Assembly: GCF_900105205.1 (NCBI RefSeq)
Contig: NZ_FNSQ01000005.1
Coordinates: forward strand, 1-64,000
Source: Microbacterium hydrocarbonoxydans
GTDB taxonomy: Bacteria > Actinomycetota > Actinomycetes > Actinomycetales > Microbacteriaceae
Direction of reading: 5' to 3'
DNA length: 64,000 nucleotides
The translations under genes and the position numbers were made by a program. The notes under the pieces are model-generated. The model saw only the letters and a program-made list of their open reading frames with translations, ran no database searches and was not told where the DNA came from. Shown piece by piece: positions 50,635 to 59,962 of the stretch (its first letter is position 1; each line of letters begins with the position of its first letter).

Positions 50635-51475
50635 GCCGCGCAGCCTCACCGTCTGCCATCCCGTACCCGTGCTCGGGCGCGGGGTACTCCCCGCCGCGCA
50701 CCTCACCGGCATACGCCGCGACGCCGGCGATCGACACGCCTCGCACATCGGCATAGCGCTTCACGAACTTCGCCACCCCGCCAGCGTAGATGCCCAGCAG
50801 ATCGTGGAAGACGAGCACCTGGCCGTCGGCATCCGCTCCGGCTCCGATCCCGATCAGGGGGATCCGCAGCAGTGGCGCGAGCGCGGCAGTGACCTCCGAT
50901 GGCACGGCCTCGATGACGAGCAGCGAGACTCCGGCATCCTGCAGTGCGAGGGCGTCGTCGATCACGGTGAGCGCGGCCTCGGCGGTGCGGCCCTGCGCGC
51001 GGTATCCGCCGAGCGAGGTCGCAGTCTGCGGCGTCAGCCCGACATGACCGACCACGGGGATGCCGGCATTCACGAGCGCTCGAGCGCGGTCCACGGTGGT
51101 GCCGCCGCGTTCGATCTTGACGAGGTCGACGCCGGCCTCCTTGATGAAGCGCTGCGCGGTGGCGAGGGCCCGCTCGTCCGACGCCTCGTACGACCCGAAG
51201 GGCAGATCGCCGACGAGCAGCGGCCGGGTGAGTCCCCGTCGCACGGCCTTCGTGAGCATGAGCATCTCGTCGGTCGTGACGGGCACGGTGCTGTCGTAGC
51301 CGAGCACGGTCATCGCCGCGGAGTCGCCGACGAGCACGATGTCGACGCCGGCCTCTTCGACGATCTGCGCGCTCGGATAGTCGTAGGCGGTGACCATGAC
51401 GATGGGTTCGCCGGCATCCTTCTTCGCGCTCAGATCGCGGAGGGTCAGGCGCGTCATCGGGGCGTGGGCGCTCAT
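50609..51475 (-). CDS. panB: 3-methyl-2-oxobutanoate hydroxymethyltransferase
   Basis: PanB adds a hydroxymethyl group from methylene-tetrahydrofolate to 2-oxoisovalerate, giving ketopantoate. The 288-aa TIM-barrel protein has MVTAYDYPSAQIVEEAGVDIVLVGDS (metal Asp), TKAVRRGLTRPLLVGDLPFGSYE, GIPVVGHVGLTPQ and the late IGIGAGADADGQVLVFHDLLG. ATG 51475 overlaps the panC stop. The operon order is DUF2520-panC-panB on the minus strand. Its 3' end abuts a duplicated segment. Confidence 0.96.
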   Translation of the reverse strand: MSAHAPMTRLTLRDLSAKKDAGEPIVMVTAYDYPSAQIVEEAGVDIVLVGDSAAMTVLGYDSTVPVTTDEMLMLTKAVRRGLTRPLLVGDLPFGSYEASDERALATAQRFIKEAGVDLVKIERGGTTVDRARALVNAGIPVVGHVGLTPQTATSLGGYRAQGRTAEAALTVIDDALALQDAGVSLLVIEAVPSEVTAALAPLLRIPLIGIGAGADADGQVLVFHDLLGIYAGGVAKFVKRYADVRGVSIAGVAAYAGEVRGGEYPAPEHGYGMADGEAARLQELLAAR

Positions 51476-52326
51476 GGGGCGGTCCCTCTCAGCAGGTGGT
51501 TGTCGATCAGTCGGGCGGCGCCCACTCGGGCAGCGACGAGGAGCAGCACGTCTCGTTCGACGCGGGTGACGGGCTGCAGGGTCTCGGCATCCCGGAGCTC
51601 CAGGTACTCGGCATCGATTCCCGCCTTCGCGAGCACCGACTCCGCAGCGGAGAGGATGCGGTCCGCATCGCGCTCCCCCGATCGGTGCGCTCGGTCGGCC
51701 GCGTCGAGTGCACGGCTGAGGGCGGTGGCCTGCGCGCGCGCTTCCGCGTCGAGGTAGAGGTTGCGCGAGCTCATCGCGAGTCCGTCCGGTTCGCGGACGA
51801 TGGGGCACGCCTCGATGTGCACGTCGAGGTCGAGGTCGCGTACGACCTGGCGGGCGACGAGGACCTGCTGCGCATCCTTCTGCCCGAAGTAGGCGACGTC
51901 GGGCTGGACGATGCCGAACAGCTTGGTGACGACCGTGGCGACCCCGTCGAAGTGATGGGGTCCGCGACTCGCGCCGTCGAGTGTCTCGGTGATGCCCGCG
52001 ACGTGGATGGTGGTGGCGAAGCCGTCAGGGTAGATCTCGGCGGGTTCGGGCGCGAAGAGGATGTCGACGCCCTCGGCGTCGGCGAGCGCCGCGTCGCGAG
52101 CCTCATCACGCGGATAGGTGCTGAGGTCTTCGTTCGCGGCGAACTGGGTCGGATTGACGAACAGCGAGACGACGACGAGGTCGTTCGCCTGGCGTGCCGC
52201 GCGCATGAGCGAGAGATGACCCTCGTGGAAGGCACCCATCGTGGGGACGAGGCCGACGGACTCGCCCGTGGCCTTGGCCTCGCGGACCGCGGCTCGCACC
52301 TCGGCGATCGTGCGGAGGATTCTCAC
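51472..52326 (-). CDS. panC: Pantoate--beta-alanine ligase
   Basis: PanC joins pantoate and beta-alanine with ATP to form pantothenate. The 284-aa protein shows the nucleotidyltransferase motif VPTMGAFHEGHLSL (about 27-40), FVNPTQF, FGQKDAQQ and the MSSRN ATP-site loop. It overlaps the upstream DUF2520 gene by four bases (ATGA/GTGA type) and panB downstream, so all three are made from one message. Confidence 0.96.
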   Translation of the reverse strand: MRILRTIAEVRAAVREAKATGESVGLVPTMGAFHEGHLSLMRAARQANDLVVVSLFVNPTQFAANEDLSTYPRDEARDAALADAEGVDILFAPEPAEIYPDGFATTIHVAGITETLDGASRGPHHFDGVATVVTKLFGIVQPDVAYFGQKDAQQVLVARQVVRDLDLDVHIEACPIVREPDGLAMSSRNLYLDAEARAQATALSRALDAADRAHRSGERDADRILSAAESVLAKAGIDAEYLELRDAETLQPVTRVERDVLLLVAARVGAARLIDNHLLRGTAP

Positions 52327-53195
52327 GTCTGCGGCTCCTCAGGTGTCGCGTGGTCGGATGTCGCGTGATCGGTGGGCTCAGCCGTGGACGAGTGATCCGT
52401 GGAGGCGTCGGCGCTGCTCGCGTGATCGCCGGACACGCGATCGGTGGGCGCATGGTCGAGCGTCGTGCTGCTCGCGCCACACGCGCGCCGGGCGATTGCG
52501 CGGGTGGCGATAGCGAGCGCGTCGAAGAGTTCGACCTGGTCCGCGGATGCTGCGCGCTGCCGCGCCACGGTCTCCTCGTCGCCGCGAGCGATTGGGCCGG
52601 TGAGAGCGGATGCCGCTCCGGAGGCCACCCAGTTGTCGACCGTCCGCCGCACGAGCGGCGCGAGGTGGGCACGGTCGACTCCGGCATCCCGTCCCAGCTG
52701 CTCCGCCGCGTCGAGCACGGTGAGTACGAAGTTCGAGGCGAAGGATGCGGCGGCGTGATAGCCCGCCCGATGGTCATCGTCGATGGCGAACGACGTCGCG
52801 CCGAGCGCGTGGGCGAGCCGCTCGGCGACCGCGAGCGCCTCGGGCGTCCGTCCGTCGACGGCGATCCCGATGTCGTGGAAGACGTCCGGAGTCTCACGTC
52901 CGGTGAAGGTCTGCAGCGGATGCATGCTGAAGTCGACGTGGGTGAGCGGTGTTGCACCCGAGACATGTCCCACGAGTCGCACATGCGGCCGGACCGCGAA
53001 CGCCACCGGAGCGATGGCGGCATCCGGAACACAGAGGAGGGCGATGTCGGCATCCGGAGCTCGGTCGTCGCGGCGCAGAGGTCCGAGGACGACGAACCCC
53101 GCCGCGCGCAGGGCCCGCGCGAGTACGCCGCCGAGACGGCCGGCGCCGACGATGGCGATGGTCGTTTCGGGTGCGAGCGAAGGGGTGCTGTGCAT
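52323..53195 (-). CDS. Rossmann-like, DUF2520-containing oxidoreductase (candidate ketopantoate reductase)
   Basis: The NAD(P)-binding N-terminus (TIAIVGAGRLGGVLARALRAAG, about 14-35) is followed by a DUF2520 helical domain (AAASFASNFVLTVLDAAEQLG). A low-complexity Asp/His/Ser/Thr-rich tail of ~45 residues (TDHASSADASTDHSSTAE...) is unusual. ATG 53195 has GGGGAATC upstream. Its position first in the panC-panB operon suggests it supplies the missing step, ketopantoate to pantoate, as proposed for PanG-type enzymes. That link is inference. Confidence 0.8.
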   Translation of the reverse strand: MHSTPSLAPETTIAIVGAGRLGGVLARALRAAGFVVLGPLRRDDRAPDADIALLCVPDAAIAPVAFAVRPHVRLVGHVSGATPLTHVDFSMHPLQTFTGRETPDVFHDIGIAVDGRTPEALAVAERLAHALGATSFAIDDDHRAGYHAAASFASNFVLTVLDAAEQLGRDAGVDRAHLAPLVRRTVDNWVASGAASALTGPIARGDEETVARQRAASADQVELFDALAIATRAIARRACGASSTTLDHAPTDRVSGDHASSADASTDHSSTAEPTDHATSDHATPEEPQT

Positions 53196-53363
53196 GTCGA
53201 TTCCCCGGCCGAGACGGTCGGCGCGGATGGGATGAGTATCCGCCCGACACGGTGTGCGCGCAAAATCTGGGAGCAAAGTGCGAACCAAAACAGCACGAAC
53301 AACGTGCACAAATTTGAGCTCAATCCCTGACGGATTGCCATTTCGATCCGACACCGCAACCGC

Positions 53364-54602
53364 TCAGATCAGCGCTAGCCGAGCGACTTCACGCATCGCG
53401 GGTGTGACGACGCCGAACTGCTTCGGCCCCGACAGCGCCGCGAACCCTTCCCCGAGGCGCGCGATCTCCTCGCTCTTGTCGCCCACGTCGTCGCTCATGC
53501 CGGAAGAGAGGATCCTGTCGAATTGGTCGCTGCCGTAGATCGAATTCGTCGCATCGAGAAGAACGGCTCCCGCGGCCACGTGGCTCGGGAGCTCGTCGAG
53601 ATGAAGCGCGGTTCCGTCGGCGATCGCGAGGAGAGCGAGGGCCCCCTCGGCATCCCGTCGCGGAAGCGGCATGCCGTAGCGCTCGCGAGTCGATGCGCCG
53701 ATCGTCCCCGCCAGCGCCGCCAGCGTGCCTCGCGAGGGTTGGACGAGGCTCTTGGCATACGCCGTCGCCACGACGCGTCCCTTGAATCGCCGGATCAGTT
53801 TCGCGCGACGAGCGAACGAGATCACGGTCTCAGCACTGCTGCGGGTCTCGTCCGAACCGCCGTTCCACCCCACCGCTCGCGTCAGTCGTTCCACGTCCGC
53901 TTCGGAGAACCACCCGGTCACCGGATCCTGAGCGGCGCCGGTTCCTCCGAGATGTCGCAGCAGTGCGGCGAGGGGAGCGACAGCGGTCGCAACCATCGCG
54001 CGATCATGCACACTGTCACGCAGTAGACCGACAGCATCGATGTGCGCGAGCAGAGCCAACCGCCGGGCCGAGGTGAGTCCGCTGAGAAGAGTGGCGATCC
54101 GCGAGGAACGACGGATTCGGGGATCGACGTCTCTCGTGTCGCTGTCGTCGAAGTAGGGCTTGACCACACCGTGTCGACGCATCAATTCCCGGTTCACGTC
54201 GTCCTCTCGGAACGGCGCCGCCTGAGTCAACCAGTCCCGCCTGGCCGTGGGCGACGGCGCCGATGCGCTGGCTGCGACCACCGGGGCGCCCAGCGGGGGA
54301 GAATCCACGGGGCGCACGATGACGTCGGGCCGGTGATCGAGCGCGGGCATCGCCATGCGCCACCTGTCGATGGTGTCGGCGTGCGGGCGCGGTCGCGGGC
54401 GCTCCTCGTAGTCCTCCTCGTCATCGCCGAACTCGACGTCTTCGACGGGCTCCCGTCCGATGCTCAGAAGGTAGGCGTCGATGATCCATTCCATCGGAGC
54501 CGTCTGGGGCAAGGTGATCGCCCGATCGAGCTCCGGATGATCGGCAGTCGTGAATTCGACGCGCATGAATGAGGTGACACGGACGGGGATCTGGATGCTC
54601 AT
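53364..54602 (-). CDS. Hypothetical protein, unknown
   Basis: 412 aa from ATG 54602. The N-terminal ~50 residues (SFMRVEFTTADHPELDRAITLPQTAPMEWIIDAYLLSIG) are faintly like the pRiA4b ORF-3-type domain. An acidic stretch (DVEFGDDEEDYEE) and a disordered Pro/Ala region lead to a helical domain with Arg-rich, winged-helix-like segments (about 180-400). No signal peptide or membrane helix. It is divergent from the SulP gene across 169 bases. Function not predictable. Confidence 0.75.
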   Translation of the reverse strand: MSIQIPVRVTSFMRVEFTTADHPELDRAITLPQTAPMEWIIDAYLLSIGREPVEDVEFGDDEEDYEERPRPRPHADTIDRWRMAMPALDHRPDVIVRPVDSPPLGAPVVAASASAPSPTARRDWLTQAAPFREDDVNRELMRRHGVVKPYFDDSDTRDVDPRIRRSSRIATLLSGLTSARRLALLAHIDAVGLLRDSVHDRAMVATAVAPLAALLRHLGGTGAAQDPVTGWFSEADVERLTRAVGWNGGSDETRSSAETVISFARRAKLIRRFKGRVVATAYAKSLVQPSRGTLAALAGTIGASTRERYGMPLPRRDAEGALALLAIADGTALHLDELPSHVAAGAVLLDATNSIYGSDQFDRILSSGMSDDVGDKSEEIARLGEGFAALSGPKQFGVVTPAMREVARLALI

Positions 54603-54771
54603 GCGAGCGAGGCTATTGAGCCCGCCCGACACCGGAACGTCGTCATCCCACGATCTGTGAGCAACCCCAATCTGGTGTCACCTGTGGAGGAGAGAAGCGC
54701 CGAGCGAGACGTCTCGGAAGCCGTACCCTTAACTGTCTCGCCCATCCCCGGGCACTTCTCTGGAGCATCCC

Positions 54772-56274
54772 ATGTCTGCACTCACGGTCGACGATCGTGC
54801 CCGTTACCGGGCGAATCCCACCGTTCTGCAGGCGCTGAAGAGTCCGAGGATGCTGACGCGCGAGGTCCTCGCGGGTCTCGTCGTGGGGCTCGCGCTGATC
54901 CCCGAGGCGATCGCGTTCTCGGTCATCGCGGGCGTCGACCCGAAGGTCGGGCTGTTCTCGTCGTTCATCATGGCCGTGTCGATCGCGTTCCTCGGTGGAC
55001 GTCCGGCGATGGTGACCGCCGCGACCGGAGCCGTGGCGCTCGTGATCGCGCCGGTCGCGCCGACGTATGGGATGGACTACTTCATCGCGACGGTGATCCT
55101 GGCCGGCATCTTCCAGGTGATCCTCGGGGTGCTCGGCGTCGCGAAGCTCATGCGCTTCATCCCCCGCAGCGTCATGGTCGGGTTCGTGAACGCGCTGGCG
55201 ATCTTCGTCTTCAGCTCGCAGTTCCCGCAGCTGATCGACAAGCCGTGGATGGTGTACCCGCTGGTCGCGCTGGGAATCGTCGTGATGATCGTGATGCCGA
55301 GGATCACCAGGGTCGTGCCGGCACCGCTAGTGTCGGTGATCATCGTGACCGCTGTCGTCCTGACCTTCGCGATCGCAGTCCCGACGGTCGGCGATCAGGG
55401 CGAGCTTCCGAAGAGCCTGCCGGAGCTCTTCATCCCCAATGTCCCGCTGACCTGGGAGACGTTCACGATCATCGCGCCGTTCGCGCTCGGGGTCTCGCTG
55501 GTCGGGCTCATGGAGTCGCTGCTCACCGCGAAGCTCGTCGACGAGATCACCGACACCCACTCGAACAAGACGCGGGAGTCGTGGGCGCAGGGCGTCGCCA
55601 ACATGCTCTCGGGGATCTTCGGCGGCATGGGCGGATGCGCGGTCATCGGTCAGACCATGATCGGCGTCAAAGCATCCGGCGCCCGCACCCGCATCTCGAC
55701 GTTCTGCGCCGGGATCTTCCTCTTCCTGCTCGTCGTCGTCTTCGGCGACTTCGTCAGCACCATCCCCATGGCGGCGCTCGTCGCGGTGATGATCATGGTC
55801 GCAATCGGAGCGTTCGACTGGCACAGCGTCAAGCCGTCGACCCTCAAGCGGATGCCGAAGAGCGAGACGTTCGTGATGGTCGCGACCGTCCTGCTGGTCT
55901 TGGTCACTCACAACCTCGCGGTCGGCGTCGTGGGTGGGGTGCTCGTGGCGTCGGTGCTGTTCGTCCGCAGGGTCGCGCACTTCGTGTCGGTGTCGCGGAC
56001 CGTCTCCGAGGACGGGGATTCCGTCACGTATGTCGTGAACGGCGAGCTGTTCTTCGCGTCGAGCAACGACCTGACGACGCTGTTCTCTTACTCGTCCGAC
56101 CCGGAGCGCGTGGTGATCGATCTGACGGGATCGCACATCTGGGATGCGTCGACCGTCGCCGCGCTGGATGCGATCGAGACCAAGTACGCGGCGCTCGGCA
56201 AGAGCGTCGAGATCATCGGGATGAACGACAGCAGTCAGCGGATGCGTGGGCGGCTGACCGGCGGGTTCGAGTAG
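54772..56274 (+). CDS. SulP family anion transporter with STAS domain
   Basis: 500 aa. The membrane domain (about 30-390) has the SulP signature near the start (GLVVGLALIPEAIAFSVIAGVDPKVGLFSSF). A cytoplasmic STAS domain (about 410-500) includes VVIDLTGSHIWDASTVAALDAIE, where a conserved Ser/Thr is often phosphorylated. SulP proteins carry sulfate, bicarbonate or other anions; the substrate cannot be told. It has a Lys/Arg-poor short N-terminus and no operon partner. Confidence 0.93.
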   Translation: MSALTVDDRARYRANPTVLQALKSPRMLTREVLAGLVVGLALIPEAIAFSVIAGVDPKVGLFSSFIMAVSIAFLGGRPAMVTAATGAVALVIAPVAPTYGMDYFIATVILAGIFQVILGVLGVAKLMRFIPRSVMVGFVNALAIFVFSSQFPQLIDKPWMVYPLVALGIVVMIVMPRITRVVPAPLVSVIIVTAVVLTFAIAVPTVGDQGELPKSLPELFIPNVPLTWETFTIIAPFALGVSLVGLMESLLTAKLVDEITDTHSNKTRESWAQGVANMLSGIFGGMGGCAVIGQTMIGVKASGARTRISTFCAGIFLFLLVVVFGDFVSTIPMAALVAVMIMVAIGAFDWHSVKPSTLKRMPKSETFVMVATVLLVLVTHNLAVGVVGGVLVASVLFVRRVAHFVSVSRTVSEDGDSVTYVVNGELFFASSNDLTTLFSYSSDPERVVIDLTGSHIWDASTVAALDAIETKYAALGKSVEIIGMNDSSQRMRGRLTGGFE

Positions 56275-56373
56275 GGCGATTCGTCCTGCAGGCCTGGCCT
56301 GCTCGGTGCGGTACAAGTACAATTGCACTCGCGACGAGAGGTGCCGCACTGCGCCTCGGAGAAGAGTCACGAC

Positions 56374-58266
56374 ATGCCCGAGACACCCGCGACCGCCCCC
56401 GCCCCGGTCGGCCCCACGGCGCACGGACGGCGCCGCCCCCTGCGCTCCGCTCCTCTGATCGAACGCGGGCTCGTGCACGAGTGGCACATACGCAACCGGC
56501 AGGTCACGCTGCCGCACGGCATCGCAATGCTCGAGGAATACGGCACCCTCGACAACGTGCGACGGCTCACCGGCGAGTCGGACGCGGAGTTCCGAGGGAT
56601 GCTCTTCGCCGACTCCGACATCTACAAGACCCTCGAGGCCGCGGCCTGGGAGCTCGGACGCGACGAGGATGCCGATCTGAGGTCGTTCTTCGACCGCACC
56701 GTCGCCCTCATCGAACGGGCACAGCAGGACGACGGCTACCTCGACTCCGCCTACCTCGCGCGTGACGACCGCCGGCCATGGAGCGACTTCGCCCAGGGCC
56801 ATGAGCTCTACTGCCTCGGCCACCTGATCCAGGCCGCCGTCGGTGCGCACCGCGCGATCGGCGATGACCGCCTGCTGCGGGTCGCCGAGCGGTTCGTCGA
56901 ACACGCCATCGCTCGGCTCGGCGCCGACGACGCGGTCGAGTACTGCGGGCATCCGCTCATCGAGGCCGCGCTCGTCGAGCTGCACCGCACGACCGGAGCC
57001 GACGCGCCTCTCGCGCTCGCCGACGCGTTCGTGCGCCGACGCGGCGCGGGATTCCTCGGCGGAGTGATCTTCGGCGCGGAGTACTACCAGGACGAGCAGC
57101 CCGCCCTGGAGGCCACGAAGATGCGCGGCCATGCGGTGCGCGCCCTCTACCTGAACCAGGGCATCACCGACCTGTACCTCGAGACCGGCGACCCCACGAT
57201 GCTCGATGCGATGCGCACCCAGTGGGACGACCTGATCTCGCGCCGCATGTACCTCACCGGGGGCACCGGCGCCCGCCACGAGGACGAGGCGTTCGGCGAG
57301 GCGTTCGAGCTGCCGCCCGACCGCGCGTACGCCGAGACCTGCGCGGGAGTCGCCCTCTTCGGCTGGGCCTGGCGCATGTACCTCGCGACCGGCGACGCCG
57401 CATGCATGGATGTCGCCGAGACCGCCCTCTACAACGTCGTCGCCGCAGGCATCTCGACCCGCGGAGACTCGTTCACCTACGTCAATCCGCTGCAGGTGCG
57501 CGACGAACGACCCTACGGCGGAGCGGAACCCGCCGGGCGACGACGCTGGTTCAGCTGCGCGTGCTGCCCGCCGAACCTCATGCGCACGTTCGCAGCCCTC
57601 GAGCACCACGTCGCGGCGGAGCGCCCGGACGGCCTCGACCTCGTTCTCTACGCTTCGGCAACCGTGCAGGCGCACGGCGCATCGGTCACGATCGACACCG
57701 CATACCCGGCTGAGGGCAGCATCCGCATCGTCGTGAGTGGAGACGCCGCCGCGGGGCGTCGACGACTGGCCCTTCGCGTGCCGGAATGGGTGTCAGGCCG
57801 CACGGTCACGCTGCTCCGCGACGGCGAGACCGTGGATGCGGTCGTCGACGACGGGTGGATCCTGATCGACGACGCGCTCGTCGACGGCGCCGAGATCGAG
57901 CTGCGGCTGCCGGTGGAAGTCGACGTCATCCACCCGCATCCGCTCATCGACGCCGTGCGGGGAACCGTCGCCGTCCGACGCGGACCGGTCGTCTACTGCG
58001 CGGTCGGTGACGCCGATGATCTGATGGTCGACGCGGACGCTCTGGCCGCCAGGCCTGTCGCGCGGACGGGAGGCGCTGCGGGTGGCCTTCTCGGACCGCG
58101 GATCACCGTCGCGGCGCACCGGGTGCGAACCGGCGGTGCGCAGGCGCTGTATGCACGCGGGGTCGACCGCGCAACATCCGACGAGATCGTGGTCGAGCTG
58201 CGGCCGTTCGCGGAGTTCGACGGCGGCACGGCAATGCGGGTGTGGATGCCGACGTCGGGGCGCTGA
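56374..58266 (+). CDS. Glycoside hydrolase family 127 (beta-L-arabinofuranosidase type)
   Basis: 630 aa. The (alpha/alpha)6-barrel core has YLTGGTGARHEDEAFGE, AETCAGVA (E321, C323) and WFSCACCPPNLMR (C395, C397, C398), the Zn-Cys catalytic set known from the GH127 enzyme HypBA1. A C-terminal beta-sandwich follows (about 440-630). No signal peptide, so it acts on imported oligosaccharides. ATG 56374 is the family-consistent start. A -10-like TACAAT lies in the upstream GTACAAGTACAATTGCAC stretch (about 56312-56330), which could also be an operator. No sugar transporter is adjacent. Confidence 0.93.
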   Translation: MPETPATAPAPVGPTAHGRRRPLRSAPLIERGLVHEWHIRNRQVTLPHGIAMLEEYGTLDNVRRLTGESDAEFRGMLFADSDIYKTLEAAAWELGRDEDADLRSFFDRTVALIERAQQDDGYLDSAYLARDDRRPWSDFAQGHELYCLGHLIQAAVGAHRAIGDDRLLRVAERFVEHAIARLGADDAVEYCGHPLIEAALVELHRTTGADAPLALADAFVRRRGAGFLGGVIFGAEYYQDEQPALEATKMRGHAVRALYLNQGITDLYLETGDPTMLDAMRTQWDDLISRRMYLTGGTGARHEDEAFGEAFELPPDRAYAETCAGVALFGWAWRMYLATGDAACMDVAETALYNVVAAGISTRGDSFTYVNPLQVRDERPYGGAEPAGRRRWFSCACCPPNLMRTFAALEHHVAAERPDGLDLVLYASATVQAHGASVTIDTAYPAEGSIRIVVSGDAAAGRRRLALRVPEWVSGRTVTLLRDGETVDAVVDDGWILIDDALVDGAEIELRLPVEVDVIHPHPLIDAVRGTVAVRRGPVVYCAVGDADDLMVDADALAARPVARTGGAAGGLLGPRITVAAHRVRTGGAQALYARGVDRATSDEIVVELRPFAEFDGGTAMRVWMPTSGR

Positions 58267-58480
58267 GCAGCCCGGCCGGGGGCGTGGCCGGGCCCGAGCG
58301 CGGGCGGGGTCAAAGACGCACCCGAAACCGGGCACGGGCGGGGTGCGGGGTCACAAACGCACCCGAAACGGGCGCCAGCGATGCGAAAGTGACCACCCAC
58401 CGTGGGCACAAGCGGTGCAGGGCCAGGAACGCAGGGATGCGGAGCGGGGGCCGACCTGAGATCGGCCCCCGCTCCGTGCA
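58267..58480. repeat. Intergenic: repeat relative of the 37-kb array plus terminator hairpin
   Basis: 58298-58405 contains GGGGTCA-(A/C)A-ACGCACCCGAAA twice and GTGACCACCCACC, close to the 37-kb units. A perfect 14-bp stem (58441-58454 with 58462-58475, 7-base loop) lies just past the stop of the leftward aldehyde dehydrogenase gene and is its likely terminator. Confidence 0.7.
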
Positions 58481-59962
58481 TCAGGGCTGGATGAGGATGC
58501 CATCGACCCGGCGCGCGATGCCGAGAGGGTTCGCCTCTTTGAGGGCATCCGGCAGCAGGCTCTCGGGAACGTTCTGGTAGGCAACGGGCCGCAGGAACCG
58601 GGTGATCGCCGCCATTCCCACCGAGGTCGAGCCGACGGCTGTCGTCGCCGGGTACGGGCCGCCGTGCTGCTGCGCCCAGGTCACCGACACTCCGGTGGGC
58701 CACTGGTTCCAGAGCACGCGTCCCGCCCGCTCCGACAGCTTGGGAAGAAGGTCGACGGCGATCTCGTCGTCGTCTTCGCCGATGATCGTGGCGGTCAGCT
58801 GCCCCTCGAGGCTGTCGGCGATGTCGAGCAGCTCGTTCTCGTCGTCGTAGGTCACCACCAGCGCCGCAGGACCGAACATCTCGCTCATGAGCGTGTGCAT
58901 CTCGTCGCGCAGAGTCGCGATCGACGTCTCGAGCAGCACGGGAGACGGAGCACCGGCATCCGCATCCGCATCCGCCTCCGACCTCGCACCGGCGGAGAGC
59001 GTGCGCACGCCCGCGACTCCCCGGGTCGAGGCGAGCGAGTCGCGGAAGCCGCTCTCGATCCCACCGTTCAGCAGTGCGGATGCGGCCGGGAGCCGCTGGC
59101 CCTCGAGCTCCGCGACGATCGACGATCCCGCGGGCACGAACAGCACTCCTGGCTTGGTGCAGAGCTGTCCGGCGCTGCCGGTGACGGAGGCGACGAAGTC
59201 GCGGGCGATGCCGGCGGCATCCCTCTCGGCGGCCCGCCGCGTCACGAACGCGGGGTTCGTGCTGCCGAGCTCTCCGTAGAAGGGAATCGGCTCGGGGCGG
59301 CTCGACGCGATGTCGAACAGGGCGCGTCCGCCTCGCACCGATCCGGTGAACGCCGCGGCCTTGATGCCGGATGCTCGCAGCGCGCGCACTCCCGCCTCGG
59401 TGCCGTGGATCGTCTGGAAGAGGCCTTCGGGCGCCCCGGCCGAGGCGAGGGCATCGATCACGACGGCAGCCGTCGCGTCGGACAGCTCGGGGTGTCCGTG
59501 ATGCGCCTTGAGCACCACGGCGTTGCCCGCGGCGAGCGCACTCGCGGTGTCTCCCCCTGCGACGGAGAACGCGAAGGGGAAGTTGCTCGCGGCGAAGACG
59601 AGCGTCGCGCCGATGGGCTCGAGCTGACGGCGCAGATCGGGGCGTGGGGCGCCCATCGGCCACTCGGCGTCGGCGTGGTCGATGCGGGCGTCGAGCCAGA
59701 GGCCCTCGGGCAGCATCTCGGCGAACATGCGCAGCTGGAAGCTCGTGCGACGCAGCTCGCCCCGCAGTCGCGGCTCGGCCAGATGCGTCTCGCGCTGCGC
59801 GATCGGGATCAGCTCGTCGGCATGCTGGTCGAGGGCATCCGCCACCGCGACGAGCGCACGGCTGCGCTCGTCGATGCCGGCGCGCTTCCACTGCTCGGAT
59901 GCGCGCACCGCGCGATCGATGATCTGGTCGACGCTGTCGTCTGACGTGTCGTGCATGGTCAT
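58481..59962 (-). CDS. Aldehyde dehydrogenase, alpha-ketoglutaric semialdehyde type
   Basis: 493 aa. It oxidises an aldehyde to the acid with NAD(P)+; in hydroxyproline or sugar-acid catabolism this is 2,5-dioxopentanoate to 2-oxoglutarate. Visible are FAASNFPFAFSVAGGDTASALAAGNAV (cofactor and Asn site), the catalytic Glu region PFYGELGSTNPAF, the nucleophile Cys in GSAGQLCTKPGV and EMFGPAALVV. An Asp-Ala repeat (SEADADADAGAPSP, codons at about 58951-58985) interrupts the C-terminal third. ATG 59962 overlaps the upstream stop and has AGGAG just before it. Last gene of the operon. Confidence 0.92.
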   Translation of the reverse strand: MTMHDTSDDSVDQIIDRAVRASEQWKRAGIDERSRALVAVADALDQHADELIPIAQRETHLAEPRLRGELRRTSFQLRMFAEMLPEGLWLDARIDHADAEWPMGAPRPDLRRQLEPIGATLVFAASNFPFAFSVAGGDTASALAAGNAVVLKAHHGHPELSDATAAVVIDALASAGAPEGLFQTIHGTEAGVRALRASGIKAAAFTGSVRGGRALFDIASSRPEPIPFYGELGSTNPAFVTRRAAERDAAGIARDFVASVTGSAGQLCTKPGVLFVPAGSSIVAELEGQRLPAASALLNGGIESGFRDSLASTRGVAGVRTLSAGARSEADADADAGAPSPVLLETSIATLRDEMHTLMSEMFGPAALVVTYDDENELLDIADSLEGQLTATIIGEDDDEIAVDLLPKLSERAGRVLWNQWPTGVSVTWAQQHGGPYPATTAVGSTSVGMAAITRFLRPVAYQNVPESLLPDALKEANPLGIARRVDGILIQP

